NCBI RefSeq assembly: GCF_002577195.1
Contig: NZ_NULG01000125.1
Location: 1 to 53,725, forward strand
Length of the DNA: 53,725 nt
Direction: 5' to 3'
Source: Bacillus sp. AFS041924
GTDB taxonomy: Bacteria > Bacillota > Bacilli > Bacillales > Bacillaceae_G
Position numbers and translations under genes: made by a program. Position 1 is the stretch's first letter; each line of letters opens with the position of its first letter. This document shows positions 18,657-25,446 of this stretch, in pieces. The notes under the pieces are model-generated. The model did no database searches. It saw only the letters and a program-made list of their open reading frames with translations, and was not told where the DNA came from.

Positions 18657-19550
18657 TTAATTATTTTGTAGTGCTTCGTCTAATTTGTTAATGAGTATGC
18701 CTAATGTTGTGCGTTCAGCTTCTGAAAGTGGTACAAGTGGTAAACGAACTCCACCTACATCTAGACCTTTCATTTGTAAAGCTGTCTTGATTGGACCTGG
18801 GCTTGGAGCCATGAAGAACCCTTCAAATAACGGTAATAGCTTACGGTGTAAGAATTGTGCTTTAGCCATGTCTCCTGTGAAGAAGCATTCAGCTAATTGT
18901 TGCATTTCATTTCCTAACACGTGAGATGCTACTGAAACAGTTCCTTTTGAACCAATTGCAAATGCAGGTAACGTTAAACCGTCATCTCCACAATATAATT
19001 CAAAATCTTCAGGAGTACGATCGATAATTTCAGTCATGATACTTAAGTTACCAGTCGCATCTTTAATTGCAACTACGTTTTCGATTTCTGCTAGTCTTAC
19101 AACTGTGTCTACAGTAAGGCTGGCAACTGTTCTACCTGGTACATTATAAAGCATTACAGGCAGTTCAGTACTTTCAGCTGCTGCTTTAAAGTGTTGATAC
19201 AGTCCTTCTTGGTTCGGTTTATTATAATAAGGAACAACAACCATTATTGCGTCTACACCTAAAGCAGAAACCTTTTTCGTTAATTCAACTGTTTCGCGAG
19301 TATTATTACTTCCTGTACCCGCGATTACTGGTACTCTTCCATTAGCAGTTGAAACAACATGACTAATTAACGCTAATTTTTCTTCAGAAGTTAATGTTGG
19401 TGATTCGCCAGTAGTACCGCAAACTACGATTGAATCAGTTCCATTTTCTATCAGGTAATTCACAAGCTTTGTTGTTTTTGTAAAATCAATATTTCCTTTT
19501 GAATCAAAAGGTGTTACCATCGCTGTTGAAATCTTACCAAATCTGCTCAT
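18657..19550 (-). CDS. dapA: 4-hydroxy-tetrahydrodipicolinate synthase DapA
   Basis: This 297-residue TIM-barrel aldolase condenses pyruvate with aspartate semialdehyde, the first committed step to DAP, lysine and dipicolinic acid. Visible catalytic features are VCGTTGESPTL near residues 43-53 (carboxylate binding), LYNVPGRT with the catalytic Tyr, and AIKDATG with the Schiff-base Lys. Length is normal (290-297 in Bacilli). GGAGTG precedes the ATG. It follows dapG after 20 bases in an asd-dapG-dapA unit and supplies the product that DpaAB oxidise in sporulating mother cells. Confidence 0.97.
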   Translation of the reverse strand: MSRFGKISTAMVTPFDSKGNIDFTKTTKLVNYLIENGTDSIVVCGTTGESPTLTSEEKLALISHVVSTANGRVPVIAGTGSNNTRETVELTKKVSALGVDAIMVVVPYYNKPNQEGLYQHFKAAAESTELPVMLYNVPGRTVASLTVDTVVRLAEIENVVAIKDATGNLSIMTEIIDRTPEDFELYCGDDGLTLPAFAIGSKGTVSVASHVLGNEMQQLAECFFTGDMAKAQFLHRKLLPLFEGFFMAPSPGPIKTALQMKGLDVGGVRLPLVPLSEAERTTLGILINKLDEALQNN

Positions 19551-19570
19551 TGTTCCACTCCGATCAAATA

Positions 19571-20800
19571 TTAATCCACTTTAACTGAACTTAGTTCAAA
19601 TGCATCATGAAGTGCAGTAACTGCTTCGATCATATCCTCATTTTTTACAAGCACCCAAATTGTCGTATGACTGTCAGCCGATTGTAAAATTTGAATACCT
19701 TTTTCAGCAAGTGCAGTTACAATTTTTGAAGTTACACCAGGTACTCCTGCAATTGCAGCCCCAACGATTGATACTTTTGCACAACCTGTTGTGTATGATG
19801 GCTCATAGCCTATTCCTTTTAATACATCAACAGCTTTTGAAGCAACCTCATCACTTACAGTGTAGACTACACCATTAGGTGAAATATTAATAAAGTCTAC
19901 ACTTATTCCTTTATTAGCCATTGCTTTAAAAACTTGAGAATGCAAATCAAATGTATGTTCCTTTGATGTTACTCTAATTTGAGTAACATTTGGTACATGC
20001 GCAATTCCTGTAATTAAACGATCTTGAATACCCTCACCAATAATACGTTGAGTTGGATTCGATGTTACAAGCGTGCCTAAACTAGTTGAATACGTTGAAC
20101 GAATTCGAATCGGTACTTTCCCTTGCATCGCGATTTCTACAGCTCTAGGATGAATTACTTTTGCTCCTTGATATGCCATATTACAAATTTCTGCATAAGT
20201 AACAACGGACAGTGGTCTTGCTTCCTTTACAATTCTTGGATCTGCTGTCATTACACCTTCAACATCAGTAAAGATTTCAATTGTTTCTGCACCGACAGCA
20301 ACACCAAGAGCAGATGCAGAAGTATCACTACCACCTCTACCTAATGTCGTAATATCACCATTAGATGTTGATCCTTGGAACCCTGCAACTACTACAACAT
20401 CAAAGTTTTCTAATTCTTTAAGTAAACGGCCACATTTCATATCAAGAATTTTTGCATTACCAAATTCATCATTTGTTCGGAAACCTGCTGATGCGCCTGT
20501 CATTGCCATGGCATGAATACCGTTTTCATTCAATAAATTTGAAAATACAATTGATGAAATTGTTTCTCCACATGACATTAATAAATCAAGTTCTCTTTGT
20601 GTTACCTTACTTTTTTTCGCACCAACTAAATTTAAAAGTGTGTCTGTTGCGTACGGTTCACCTTTTCGGCCCATTGCAGATACAACTACTACTAATTTAT
20701 ATCCTTTTTCTAATGCGCTTTTTATATGCTTAAGTGCGTGCTTTCTTCCATTTTCGTCACGAACTGAAGTCCCACCAAATTTTTGGACTAATATTTTCAT
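19571..20800 (-). CDS. dapG: Aspartate kinase I (DapG)
   Basis: This 409-residue class II aspartokinase phosphorylates aspartate to start the DAP/lysine branch. The N-terminal kinase domain begins KFGGTSV at residues 7-13 and includes GRGGSDTSASAL. Two C-terminal ACT domains (from ~265) carry the allosteric effector sites; DapG-type enzymes are inhibited by DAP. An internal restart giving a regulatory beta subunit is known for the family, but I did not find a decisive internal ribosome site. It lies between asd and dapA with short gaps. Confidence 0.96.
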   Translation of the reverse strand: MKILVQKFGGTSVRDENGRKHALKHIKSALEKGYKLVVVVSAMGRKGEPYATDTLLNLVGAKKSKVTQRELDLLMSCGETISSIVFSNLLNENGIHAMAMTGASAGFRTNDEFGNAKILDMKCGRLLKELENFDVVVVAGFQGSTSNGDITTLGRGGSDTSASALGVAVGAETIEIFTDVEGVMTADPRIVKEARPLSVVTYAEICNMAYQGAKVIHPRAVEIAMQGKVPIRIRSTYSTSLGTLVTSNPTQRIIGEGIQDRLITGIAHVPNVTQIRVTSKEHTFDLHSQVFKAMANKGISVDFINISPNGVVYTVSDEVASKAVDVLKGIGYEPSYTTGCAKVSIVGAAIAGVPGVTSKIVTALAEKGIQILQSADSHTTIWVLVKNEDMIEAVTALHDAFELSSVKVD

Positions 20801-20825
20801 TCTTGCACCTCTCTAGCAGTTTTCA

Positions 20826-21869
20826 CTAAATGATGCTTAACTCAATTAATCTTTCAGCAATTTGCACTGAATTCCAAGCAGCACCTTTTAATAGATTATC
20901 TGAAACGATCCATAAATGGAATCCAAATGGATTATCTAAGTCTTTACGGATACGTCCTACATATACTTCATTACTTCCAATACTATAAAATGGCATTGGG
21001 TATAACTGTTGATCTGGATCATCTTGTAAAACGATACCAGGTGCATCACTTAAAAGTGATTTTAGCTCAGCTACTGATACCTCTTTATCAACTTCGATGT
21101 AAACTGACTCTGAGTGACCAGAAATTACAGGAAGTCTTACACAAGTTGCGCTAATTTGTAATTCAGGTAAATGCATGATTTTTTTTGTTTCATTAATCAT
21201 TTTCATTTCTTCATAAGTATATCCATTTTCAGTAAATACGTCGATTTGTGGAATTGCGTTAAAAGCAATTTGATAATGTTTCTCACCACTTTTTACTGGT
21301 AATACTGATGGAGTTGCTTCTTCGCCATTTAAGAATGCTTGTGCTTGTTCCTTTAATGCTTCAATTGCAGTAACTCCAGCACCTGAAACAGCTTGATAAG
21401 TAGATACTACTACTTTATTTAATCCAATTGTTTGACGAATTGGTTCAAGAGCAACAACCATTTGAATTGTTGAACAGTTAGGATTAGCAATAATACCTTT
21501 ATGATTAAATAAATCTTTATCATTTACTTCAGGTACAACTAAAGGTACATCTTCAGCCATTCTGAATGCACTTGTATTATCTACTACAACTGCTCCTCTT
21601 TTAACTGCTTCAGGAGCTAGTTCCTTCGATACAGAGCCACCAGCACTGAATAAAGCAATATCAACACCTTCAAAAGCTTCCGGAGTAGCTTCTTGAACGA
21701 TAACCTCTTCACCTTTAAATGTTAGTTTTGTACCTGCAGAACGTTTTGAAGATAAATATTTAATTTCTTTTATTGGAAAATTTCTTTTTTCTAATGTTGC
21801 AATCATTTGTTGACCAACTGCTCCAGTTGCTCCAACTACAGCTACTACATAACTTTGTTTATTCCCCAC
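20826..21869 (-). CDS. asd: Aspartate-semialdehyde dehydrogenase
   Basis: This 347-residue NADP-dependent enzyme reduces aspartyl phosphate to the semialdehyde. The Rossmann motif VVGATGAVGQQ is at residues 10-20, the active cysteine in NPNCSTIQM near 130, and the catalytic His region follows in GHSESVYIE. The start is GTG (21867-21869), with GGTG upstream. In the ancestral operon it follows dpaB directly. Here the dpaB 3' stub still precedes it, and its own promoter candidate at 21906-21934 would keep DAP synthesis running despite the element inserted upstream. Confidence 0.96.
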   Translation of the reverse strand: MGNKQSYVVAVVGATGAVGQQMIATLEKRNFPIKEIKYLSSKRSAGTKLTFKGEEVIVQEATPEAFEGVDIALFSAGGSVSKELAPEAVKRGAVVVDNTSAFRMAEDVPLVVPEVNDKDLFNHKGIIANPNCSTIQMVVALEPIRQTIGLNKVVVSTYQAVSGAGVTAIEALKEQAQAFLNGEEATPSVLPVKSGEKHYQIAFNAIPQIDVFTENGYTYEEMKMINETKKIMHLPELQISATCVRLPVISGHSESVYIEVDKEVSVAELKSLLSDAPGIVLQDDPDQQLYPMPFYSIGSNEVYVGRIRKDLDNPFGFHLWIVSDNLLKGAAWNSVQIAERLIELSII

Positions 21870-21905
21870 TTTTTTGCACCATCCCTATTTTCACTTTTAA
21901 TAAAT

Positions 21906-21934
21906 AGTTTACGTCAAATGAAGTTGATATTCAA
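21906..21934 (-). promoter_or_regulatory. Candidate vegetative promoter for asd-dapG-dapA
   Basis: On the minus strand TTGAAT (21929-21934), a 17-base spacer and TAAACT (21906-21911), 37 bases before the asd start. Both hexamers are 4/6 matches, but the same TAAACT -10 with a 17-base spacer occurs before rpsO. Confidence 0.45.
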
Positions 21935-21968
21935 AGGTTTTCACTTGAATAATTCTTTTCATAGTAAC

Positions 21969-21995
21969 GAGTATGTATCTTAATGACACATACTC
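21969..21995. other. Hairpin between the dpaB stub and asd
   Basis: GAGTATGT / ACATACTC stem with an 11-base loop. The T run (AATTTTCTT) is on the plus side, so it is not a clean terminator for dpaB. It could regulate asd or be a decayed terminator. Confidence 0.45.
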
Positions 21996-22051
21996 AATTT
22001 TCTTCATTCTAACATAGAAAAAATAGTTCAGTCCTATTTTTTCTAAAATAT

Positions 22052-22225
22052 TTATTGTAGATCACGATATTTTTCAACTAATACAGGTTGAAGTTGTTTT
22101 CCTTCAATAGAAGATTTCACTGTGTCAAGTAATGCTTCCATTCTTGCCACTAATGAATTTGGTTTTTTTACTGGATCATCTTGGCCAAATGGAATAAAAT
22201 AGATATTTTTTGTACTCATTAAACG
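22052..22225 (-). CDS. dpaB: Dipicolinate synthase subunit B, 3' part (split gene)
   Basis: Fifty-seven codons starting RLMSTKNIYFIPFGQDDP and ending PVLVEKYRDLQ encode the C-terminal quarter of DpaB/SpoVFB. The upstream end is fused to foreign DNA at the 9-bp core (22226-22234). Joined at that core to the 5' part at 25018-25446, the reading GTNLM|RLMSTK matches the uninterrupted B. subtilis protein (from memory) and gives 199 residues, the normal length. The coding sequence shows no stop or frameshift, so it looks selected to work after excision rather than dead. An ATG further upstream in the element creates a longer fused frame, but it has no ribosome site. Confidence 0.93.
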   Translation of the reverse strand, partial: RLMSTKNIYFIPFGQDDPVKKPNSLVARMEALLDTVKSSIEGKQLQPVLVEKYRDLQ

Positions 22226-22254
22226 CATTAAATTATGACTTAGAGGATAATACC
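22226..22254. other. Recombination junction, dpaB 3' side (core plus element arm)
   Basis: The core cattaaatt (22226-22234) is followed by the arm containing gacttagaggataatacc (22237-22254). This arm is the same-strand copy of, and so inverted relative to, the other element end. Confidence 0.88.
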
Positions 22255-22364
22255 TGTTTAAAAGGAATATCATTGGTCTGGGACACAAAAAAATTGAGAT
22301 CAAAAGGAGTCTCTTAAAGGATTTATTAGGGGATATAACAGTAAGCTTAAAGAAGTATTTCAAC

Positions 22365-22901
22365 TTATTGATTATGATTAACAAAATAGTTTGCATATGC
22401 ATAATCAAGTTGTTTTTTTATGCAAGTATTATAAAAAGCTTGTTTATAATCCGTAAATAACACCTTTAAAAATCGCTTTCTAATTGCTTGAATCGTCAAA
22501 TTATGAAACCGTAAATAGCATTCAGTCCAAAACAACATATTTTTAGAAAATGTTTCATCGTCAATTTCAAAAAAAGTTCGGACGGCCCTAACTCCGATAT
22601 TCCCCATTAAAACAGTAACATCTTCAACATCAACATTAGCATCTAGTTCAAAAATAATAATCTCATAATCGTTTTCTTGTCTATTTGTTTCATTACTAAC
22701 AGAATAGCCGATTAATTCACCATTAGTAAGATTAATAGCCACTACACCTTTAGCCTGATCTAAAGTCCAGTTATTATATGCTAGTTCCACCACATCTTTA
22801 TTTCTTACATTCATTATTAGCTGTTCAGCATGCTTACGATCAATCAGTTTTTCCTTTGTGAAAAATTGTTTTTTTAAATGATATTCGATAATAACCAACA
22901 T
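22365..22901 (-). CDS. Element-borne protein of unknown function, 178 aa
   Basis: I do not recognise this protein. It is soluble-looking, without signal peptide or membrane spans. The N-terminal half is rich in short strands and acidic residues (VVAINLTNGELIGYSV, YEIIIFELDANVDVEDVTVLMG) and the C-terminal part is helical and aromatic (FWTECYLRFHNLTIQAIRKRFLKVLF). The first ATG at 22901 has GAGAGG only one base away; the next codon, TTG, is spaced better, so the true start may be 22898. It sits between the dpaB 3' junction and a strong terminator, reading in the same direction as dpaB. It could be a recombination accessory factor or cargo. Confidence 0.65.
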   Translation of the reverse strand: MLVIIEYHLKKQFFTKEKLIDRKHAEQLIMNVRNKDVVELAYNNWTLDQAKGVVAINLTNGELIGYSVSNETNRQENDYEIIIFELDANVDVEDVTVLMGNIGVRAVRTFFEIDDETFSKNMLFWTECYLRFHNLTIQAIRKRFLKVLFTDYKQAFYNTCIKKQLDYAYANYFVNHNQ

Positions 22902-22965
22902 TCCTCTCTTTGATGAAGATTTAGAATCACTATCACTATAATTACTACCGTTATGTAAAAAAAAT

Positions 22966-22988
22966 GACAGATTTTTGAATAATCTGTC
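22966..22988 (-). terminator. Terminator inside the element, upstream of the 178-aa ORF
   Basis: GACAGATT / AATCTGTC stem, followed on the minus strand by eight Ts. It lies 160 bases beyond the terminator of the 61-codon ORF, with no ORF between, so it may end a short non-coding transcript. Confidence 0.75.
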
Positions 22989-23155
22989 TCAGTAATAAAC
23001 ACTTCAAGTAAATTTGCTTTATTTGGTTATGCAGTATTATCAAAAATTATTAATCGTCATTCACATTATTATATCTTCCGTCAAAATGATTGCATATTTA
23101 GTTTTTTACCGTTAGAAATGGACAAAAAAATGATTAAATCTAACTAAATAAAAAA

Positions 23156-23171
23156 GCACCCTTTTAGGTGC
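23156..23171 (-). terminator. Terminator of the 61-codon ORF
   Basis: GCACC / GGTGC stem followed on the minus strand by TTTTTTATTTAG, 13 bases past the stop. Confidence 0.8.
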
Positions 23172-23183
23172 ACATTCAATACA

Positions 23184-23369
23184 TTATTTAGTTTCATTTT
23201 TATAAAATTCTTGTTTAATAATCTTCCGACCAATTGTATGGATCTCCTCAAGTATTTTATTTATCTCTTCTTCTGAAACATCATTTGGCCCAATCATATT
23301 AACTTTTGTTTTTCCAAATTGATAGGTAGCAGTATATTCTGTTTGTTTACTCAGTATCACCACCCCCAT
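23184..23369 (-). CDS. Small element protein, possible recombination accessory factor
   Basis: This frame of up to 61 codons is divergent from the recombinase gene, with 120 bases between them. The readable core is SKQTEYTATYQFGKTKVNMI, then SEEEINKILEEIHTIGRKII, a strand-rich start followed by an amphipathic helix. From memory, small proteins with this shape sit beside serine recombinase genes in Bacillus elements. Size and position suit a recombination directionality factor like SprB of SPbeta, but no sequence match is claimed. The start is uncertain: the ATG at 23367-23369 lacks a ribosome site, while GGGGGTG precedes a CTG just before SKQTEY. Confidence 0.6.
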   Translation of the reverse strand: MGVVILSKQTEYTATYQFGKTKVNMIGPNDVSEEEINKILEEIHTIGRKIIKQEFYKNETK

Positions 23370-23489
23370 AATTAATTGTATGTTTAACCTGATTACGGAC
23401 TAACCACTATTTTTATAGGTTAAGTGTTATGTTCAACAATTAATTAATTCCTTAATTAGTCATATATATAGTCTATGAGGTGATATAAA

Positions 23490-24986
23490 ATGGAACGAAT
23501 TGCATTGTACTTGCGTAAAAGTCGAGCTGATTTAGATGCAGAGGCTCGAGGGGAAGGTGAGACTTTATCAAAACATAAAGAGCAGCTTCTAAAATTCGCT
23601 AAAGAAAATAATTTAAACATCATTCGGATTCGACAGGAAATTGCTTCTGGTGAATCACTTGTCTATCGTCCCGAAATGTTAAAGCTTTTACAAGAAGTTG
23701 AAGAATTTAAATATGATGGAGTTCTTGTCATGGATATGGACCGTCTTGGTCGCGGTAATATGAAGGAACAAGGAATCATATTAGAAACCTTTAAATCGTC
23801 TAAAACAAAGATCATAACACCTAGAAAGACATATGATCTCCATGATGAGTTCGATGAGGAATATAGTGAATTTGAAGCATTCATGGCCCGAAAGGAATTA
23901 AAAATAATAACTCGTAGACTTCAAAGAGGTCGAGTTTTATCTGTCCAAAGAGGGAATTATCTTGGCACCTTCGCACCGTATGGATACGAAATATATGAAA
24001 CAAAGGAATTCCGCTCATTACAAATTAATAGTGCACAGTCAAAGGTAATAAAAAGTATTTTTGAGTGGTATACAAAGGAATTGATTGGCGCATCTGAAAT
24101 CGCTAACCGTTTAAATCAAATGAATATACCATCTTTTTCAGGAAAAAAATGGAGTTATCACTCAATCTTAGAGATGATCAAAAATCCTATCTATATCGGG
24201 AAAGTAACCTGGAATAAAAAGTCGAGTAAGGGGATTCGGAAACCAAAATCTGAATGGTTAATCGTTGATGGGAAACATGAAGCAATCATTGATGTAGAAG
24301 TATTCCAATTAGCTCAGGATATATTAAATAGTCGATACCATGCACCTTATAATAGTAAATTAAGTAATCAATTAGCTGGTTTACTTTTTTGTGGTAAATG
24401 CGATTCAAAATTACAGCAGCGTTATCCAAAAGGAAAGCCTAGACAAATCGTGTGTACAAATAACCGCTGCAATACAAGATCTTCCTATACTCATTTAATT
24501 GAAGAAAGGCTCATTCAAGCGTTAGAAATCTGGTTAAAAGAATATAAATTAAGTTTTACGAATCAAACTGATCAGGACGTTGACGAAGTTATTCATTTAA
24601 AAAAGCATGCACTTAAACAAATTGAGATGGATTTGATTGAATTAACAAATCAAAAAAATAATTTATATAATTTATTAGAACGAGGTATTTATGATGAATC
24701 GATCTATCTTGAACGTTCTGAGATCCTTTCTAATCGACTAAAAGAGCTTTCAGATAGTAAGACCTCAATTTCGAATGAACTGTTAAAATCTAACAATCGA
24801 GAGCAGTTAAATGAACAAGTGATTCCAAACATTGAAAAAGTGCTAGATTTATATTTCCAAACTACTGATATAGAGCTTAAAAATCGACTACTTAAATCCG
24901 TTTTAATCAAAGTTATATACAAGAAAGAACCAAATCAAAAATTAGATGATTTTACTCTAACTCTTTATCCGAAGCTCCCACAATAA
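23490..24986 (+). CDS. Large serine recombinase (SprA-like) of the dpaB intervening element
   Basis: This 498-residue large serine recombinase has the catalytic serine in YLRKSRAD (Ser11), followed by a GEGETLSKHKEQ helix, ASGESLVYRP and the arginine-bearing VMDMDRLGRGN of the resolvase fold (1-~150). The recombinase domain contains APYGYE and NPIYIGKV. A zinc ribbon has CGKC near 301 and a second Cys pair near 322-327, then a long coiled coil (~365-435) and the C-terminal tail. It resembles SPbeta SprA (LRRSRQD, IGSGESIDGRP, ELFMAREE) more than SpoIVCA. GAGGTG lies seven bases upstream. The stop is 34 bases from the core at 25021, the usual int-att arrangement. It should catalyse excision restoring dpaB. 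Confidence 0.95.
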   Translation: MERIALYLRKSRADLDAEARGEGETLSKHKEQLLKFAKENNLNIIRIRQEIASGESLVYRPEMLKLLQEVEEFKYDGVLVMDMDRLGRGNMKEQGIILETFKSSKTKIITPRKTYDLHDEFDEEYSEFEAFMARKELKIITRRLQRGRVLSVQRGNYLGTFAPYGYEIYETKEFRSLQINSAQSKVIKSIFEWYTKELIGASEIANRLNQMNIPSFSGKKWSYHSILEMIKNPIYIGKVTWNKKSSKGIRKPKSEWLIVDGKHEAIIDVEVFQLAQDILNSRYHAPYNSKLSNQLAGLLFCGKCDSKLQQRYPKGKPRQIVCTNNRCNTRSSYTHLIEERLIQALEIWLKEYKLSFTNQTDQDVDEVIHLKKHALKQIEMDLIELTNQKNNLYNLLERGIYDESIYLERSEILSNRLKELSDSKTSISNELLKSNNREQLNEQVIPNIEKVLDLYFQTTDIELKNRLLKSVLIKVIYKKEPNQKLDDFTLTLYPKLPQ

Positions 24987-25001
24987 AATTGTATTTCATT
25001 T

Positions 25002-25029
25002 GGTATTACCATCTAAGTCACATTAAATT
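25002..25029. other. Recombination junction, dpaB 5' side (element arm plus core)
   Basis: The element arm ggtattaccatctaagtca (25002-25020) abuts the core cattaaatt (25021-25029). Its 18-bp segment gacttagatggtaatacc (minus strand) pairs as an inverted repeat with 16 of 18 bases of the arm at 22237-22254. Confidence 0.88.
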
Positions 25030-25446
25030 TGTTCCATTTAAACCTAAAGCGTCATTTGTAGAAATACCTAAAACAACAGGTTTTCCATTTCTTAAAGTAG
25101 CTTTAGCTGCCATTAATACAGGACTATCAGTTTGAGCATTAGCAAACTTACTCATTGAATTACCTGTTAACGGTGCAATGACCATACAATCTAATTGTAC
25201 TTTTGGTCCAAATGGTTCTGCCCCGACAATTGAATCAACAGTTTTACGTCCTGTAATTTCTTCAATTTTTTTGATCCAATCTTCGCCAACACCAAATCGT
25301 GTTGTTGTGCTTTTTACTGTAAATGTGACAACAGGATAAACTTCAGCTCCATCGTCTACTAACTTTTGAATTTGAGGTACTACCTCTTCATAAGTACAAT
25401 GTGAACCTGTGATACCAAATCCTATTTTCTTACCTTTCAAACTCAT
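25018..25446 (-). CDS. dpaB: Dipicolinate synthase subunit B, 5' part (split gene)
   Basis: The 142 codons from MSLKGKKIGFGITGSHCTYEE to GLNGTNLM encode the flavoprotein-like N-terminal three quarters of DpaB (SpoVFB), including the FMN-type loop GSHCT and IAPLTGNSMSK. A TGA supplied by the element ends it at the junction, so 57 residues are missing unless the element leaves. The ATG overlaps the dpaA stop (ATGA). DpaA and DpaB together oxidise dihydrodipicolinate to dipicolinic acid in the mother cell. The unspliced product is expected to be inactive because the conserved RLMSTKN and FIPFGQDDP segments are absent. Confidence 0.95.
   Translation of the reverse strand: MSLKGKKIGFGITGSHCTYEEVVPQIQKLVDDGAEVYPVVTFTVKSTTTRFGVGEDWIKKIEEITGRKTVDSIVGAEPFGPKVQLDCMVIAPLTGNSMSKFANAQTDSPVLMAAKATLRNGKPVVLGISTNDALGLNGTNLM

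Larger units (their letters stand above)
22226..25029. mobile_element. vfbin-like intervening element inserted in dpaB (2.8 kb)
   Basis: The two copies of the core cattaaatt (22226-22234 and 25021-25029) define an excisable segment of 2,795 bp. It carries a large serine recombinase, a 178-codon ORF, a ~55-61-codon ORF and little else: no capsid, replication or lysis genes. Deleting one core plus the intervening DNA restores dpaB in frame. Functionally this resembles the skin element in sigK, SPbeta in spsM, and the vfbin element reported in spoVFB of B. weihenstephanensis KBAB4, which are excised from the mother-cell chromosome during sporulation. Excision here is inferred from the sequence, not observed. 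Confidence 0.93.

Noticed and set aside
20801-22051. Lysine riboswitch ahead of asd or dapG
   Set aside because: The gaps are too short (25 bases before dapG) and the 180 bases before asd lack the conserved lysine riboswitch core.
22052-22408. Open frame of 118 codons fusing element sequence to the dpaB 3' end
   Set aside because: No ribosome site. The first ~60 codons are hydrophobic translation of AT-rich DNA. It is a by-product of the junction; only the last 57 codons are real coding sequence.
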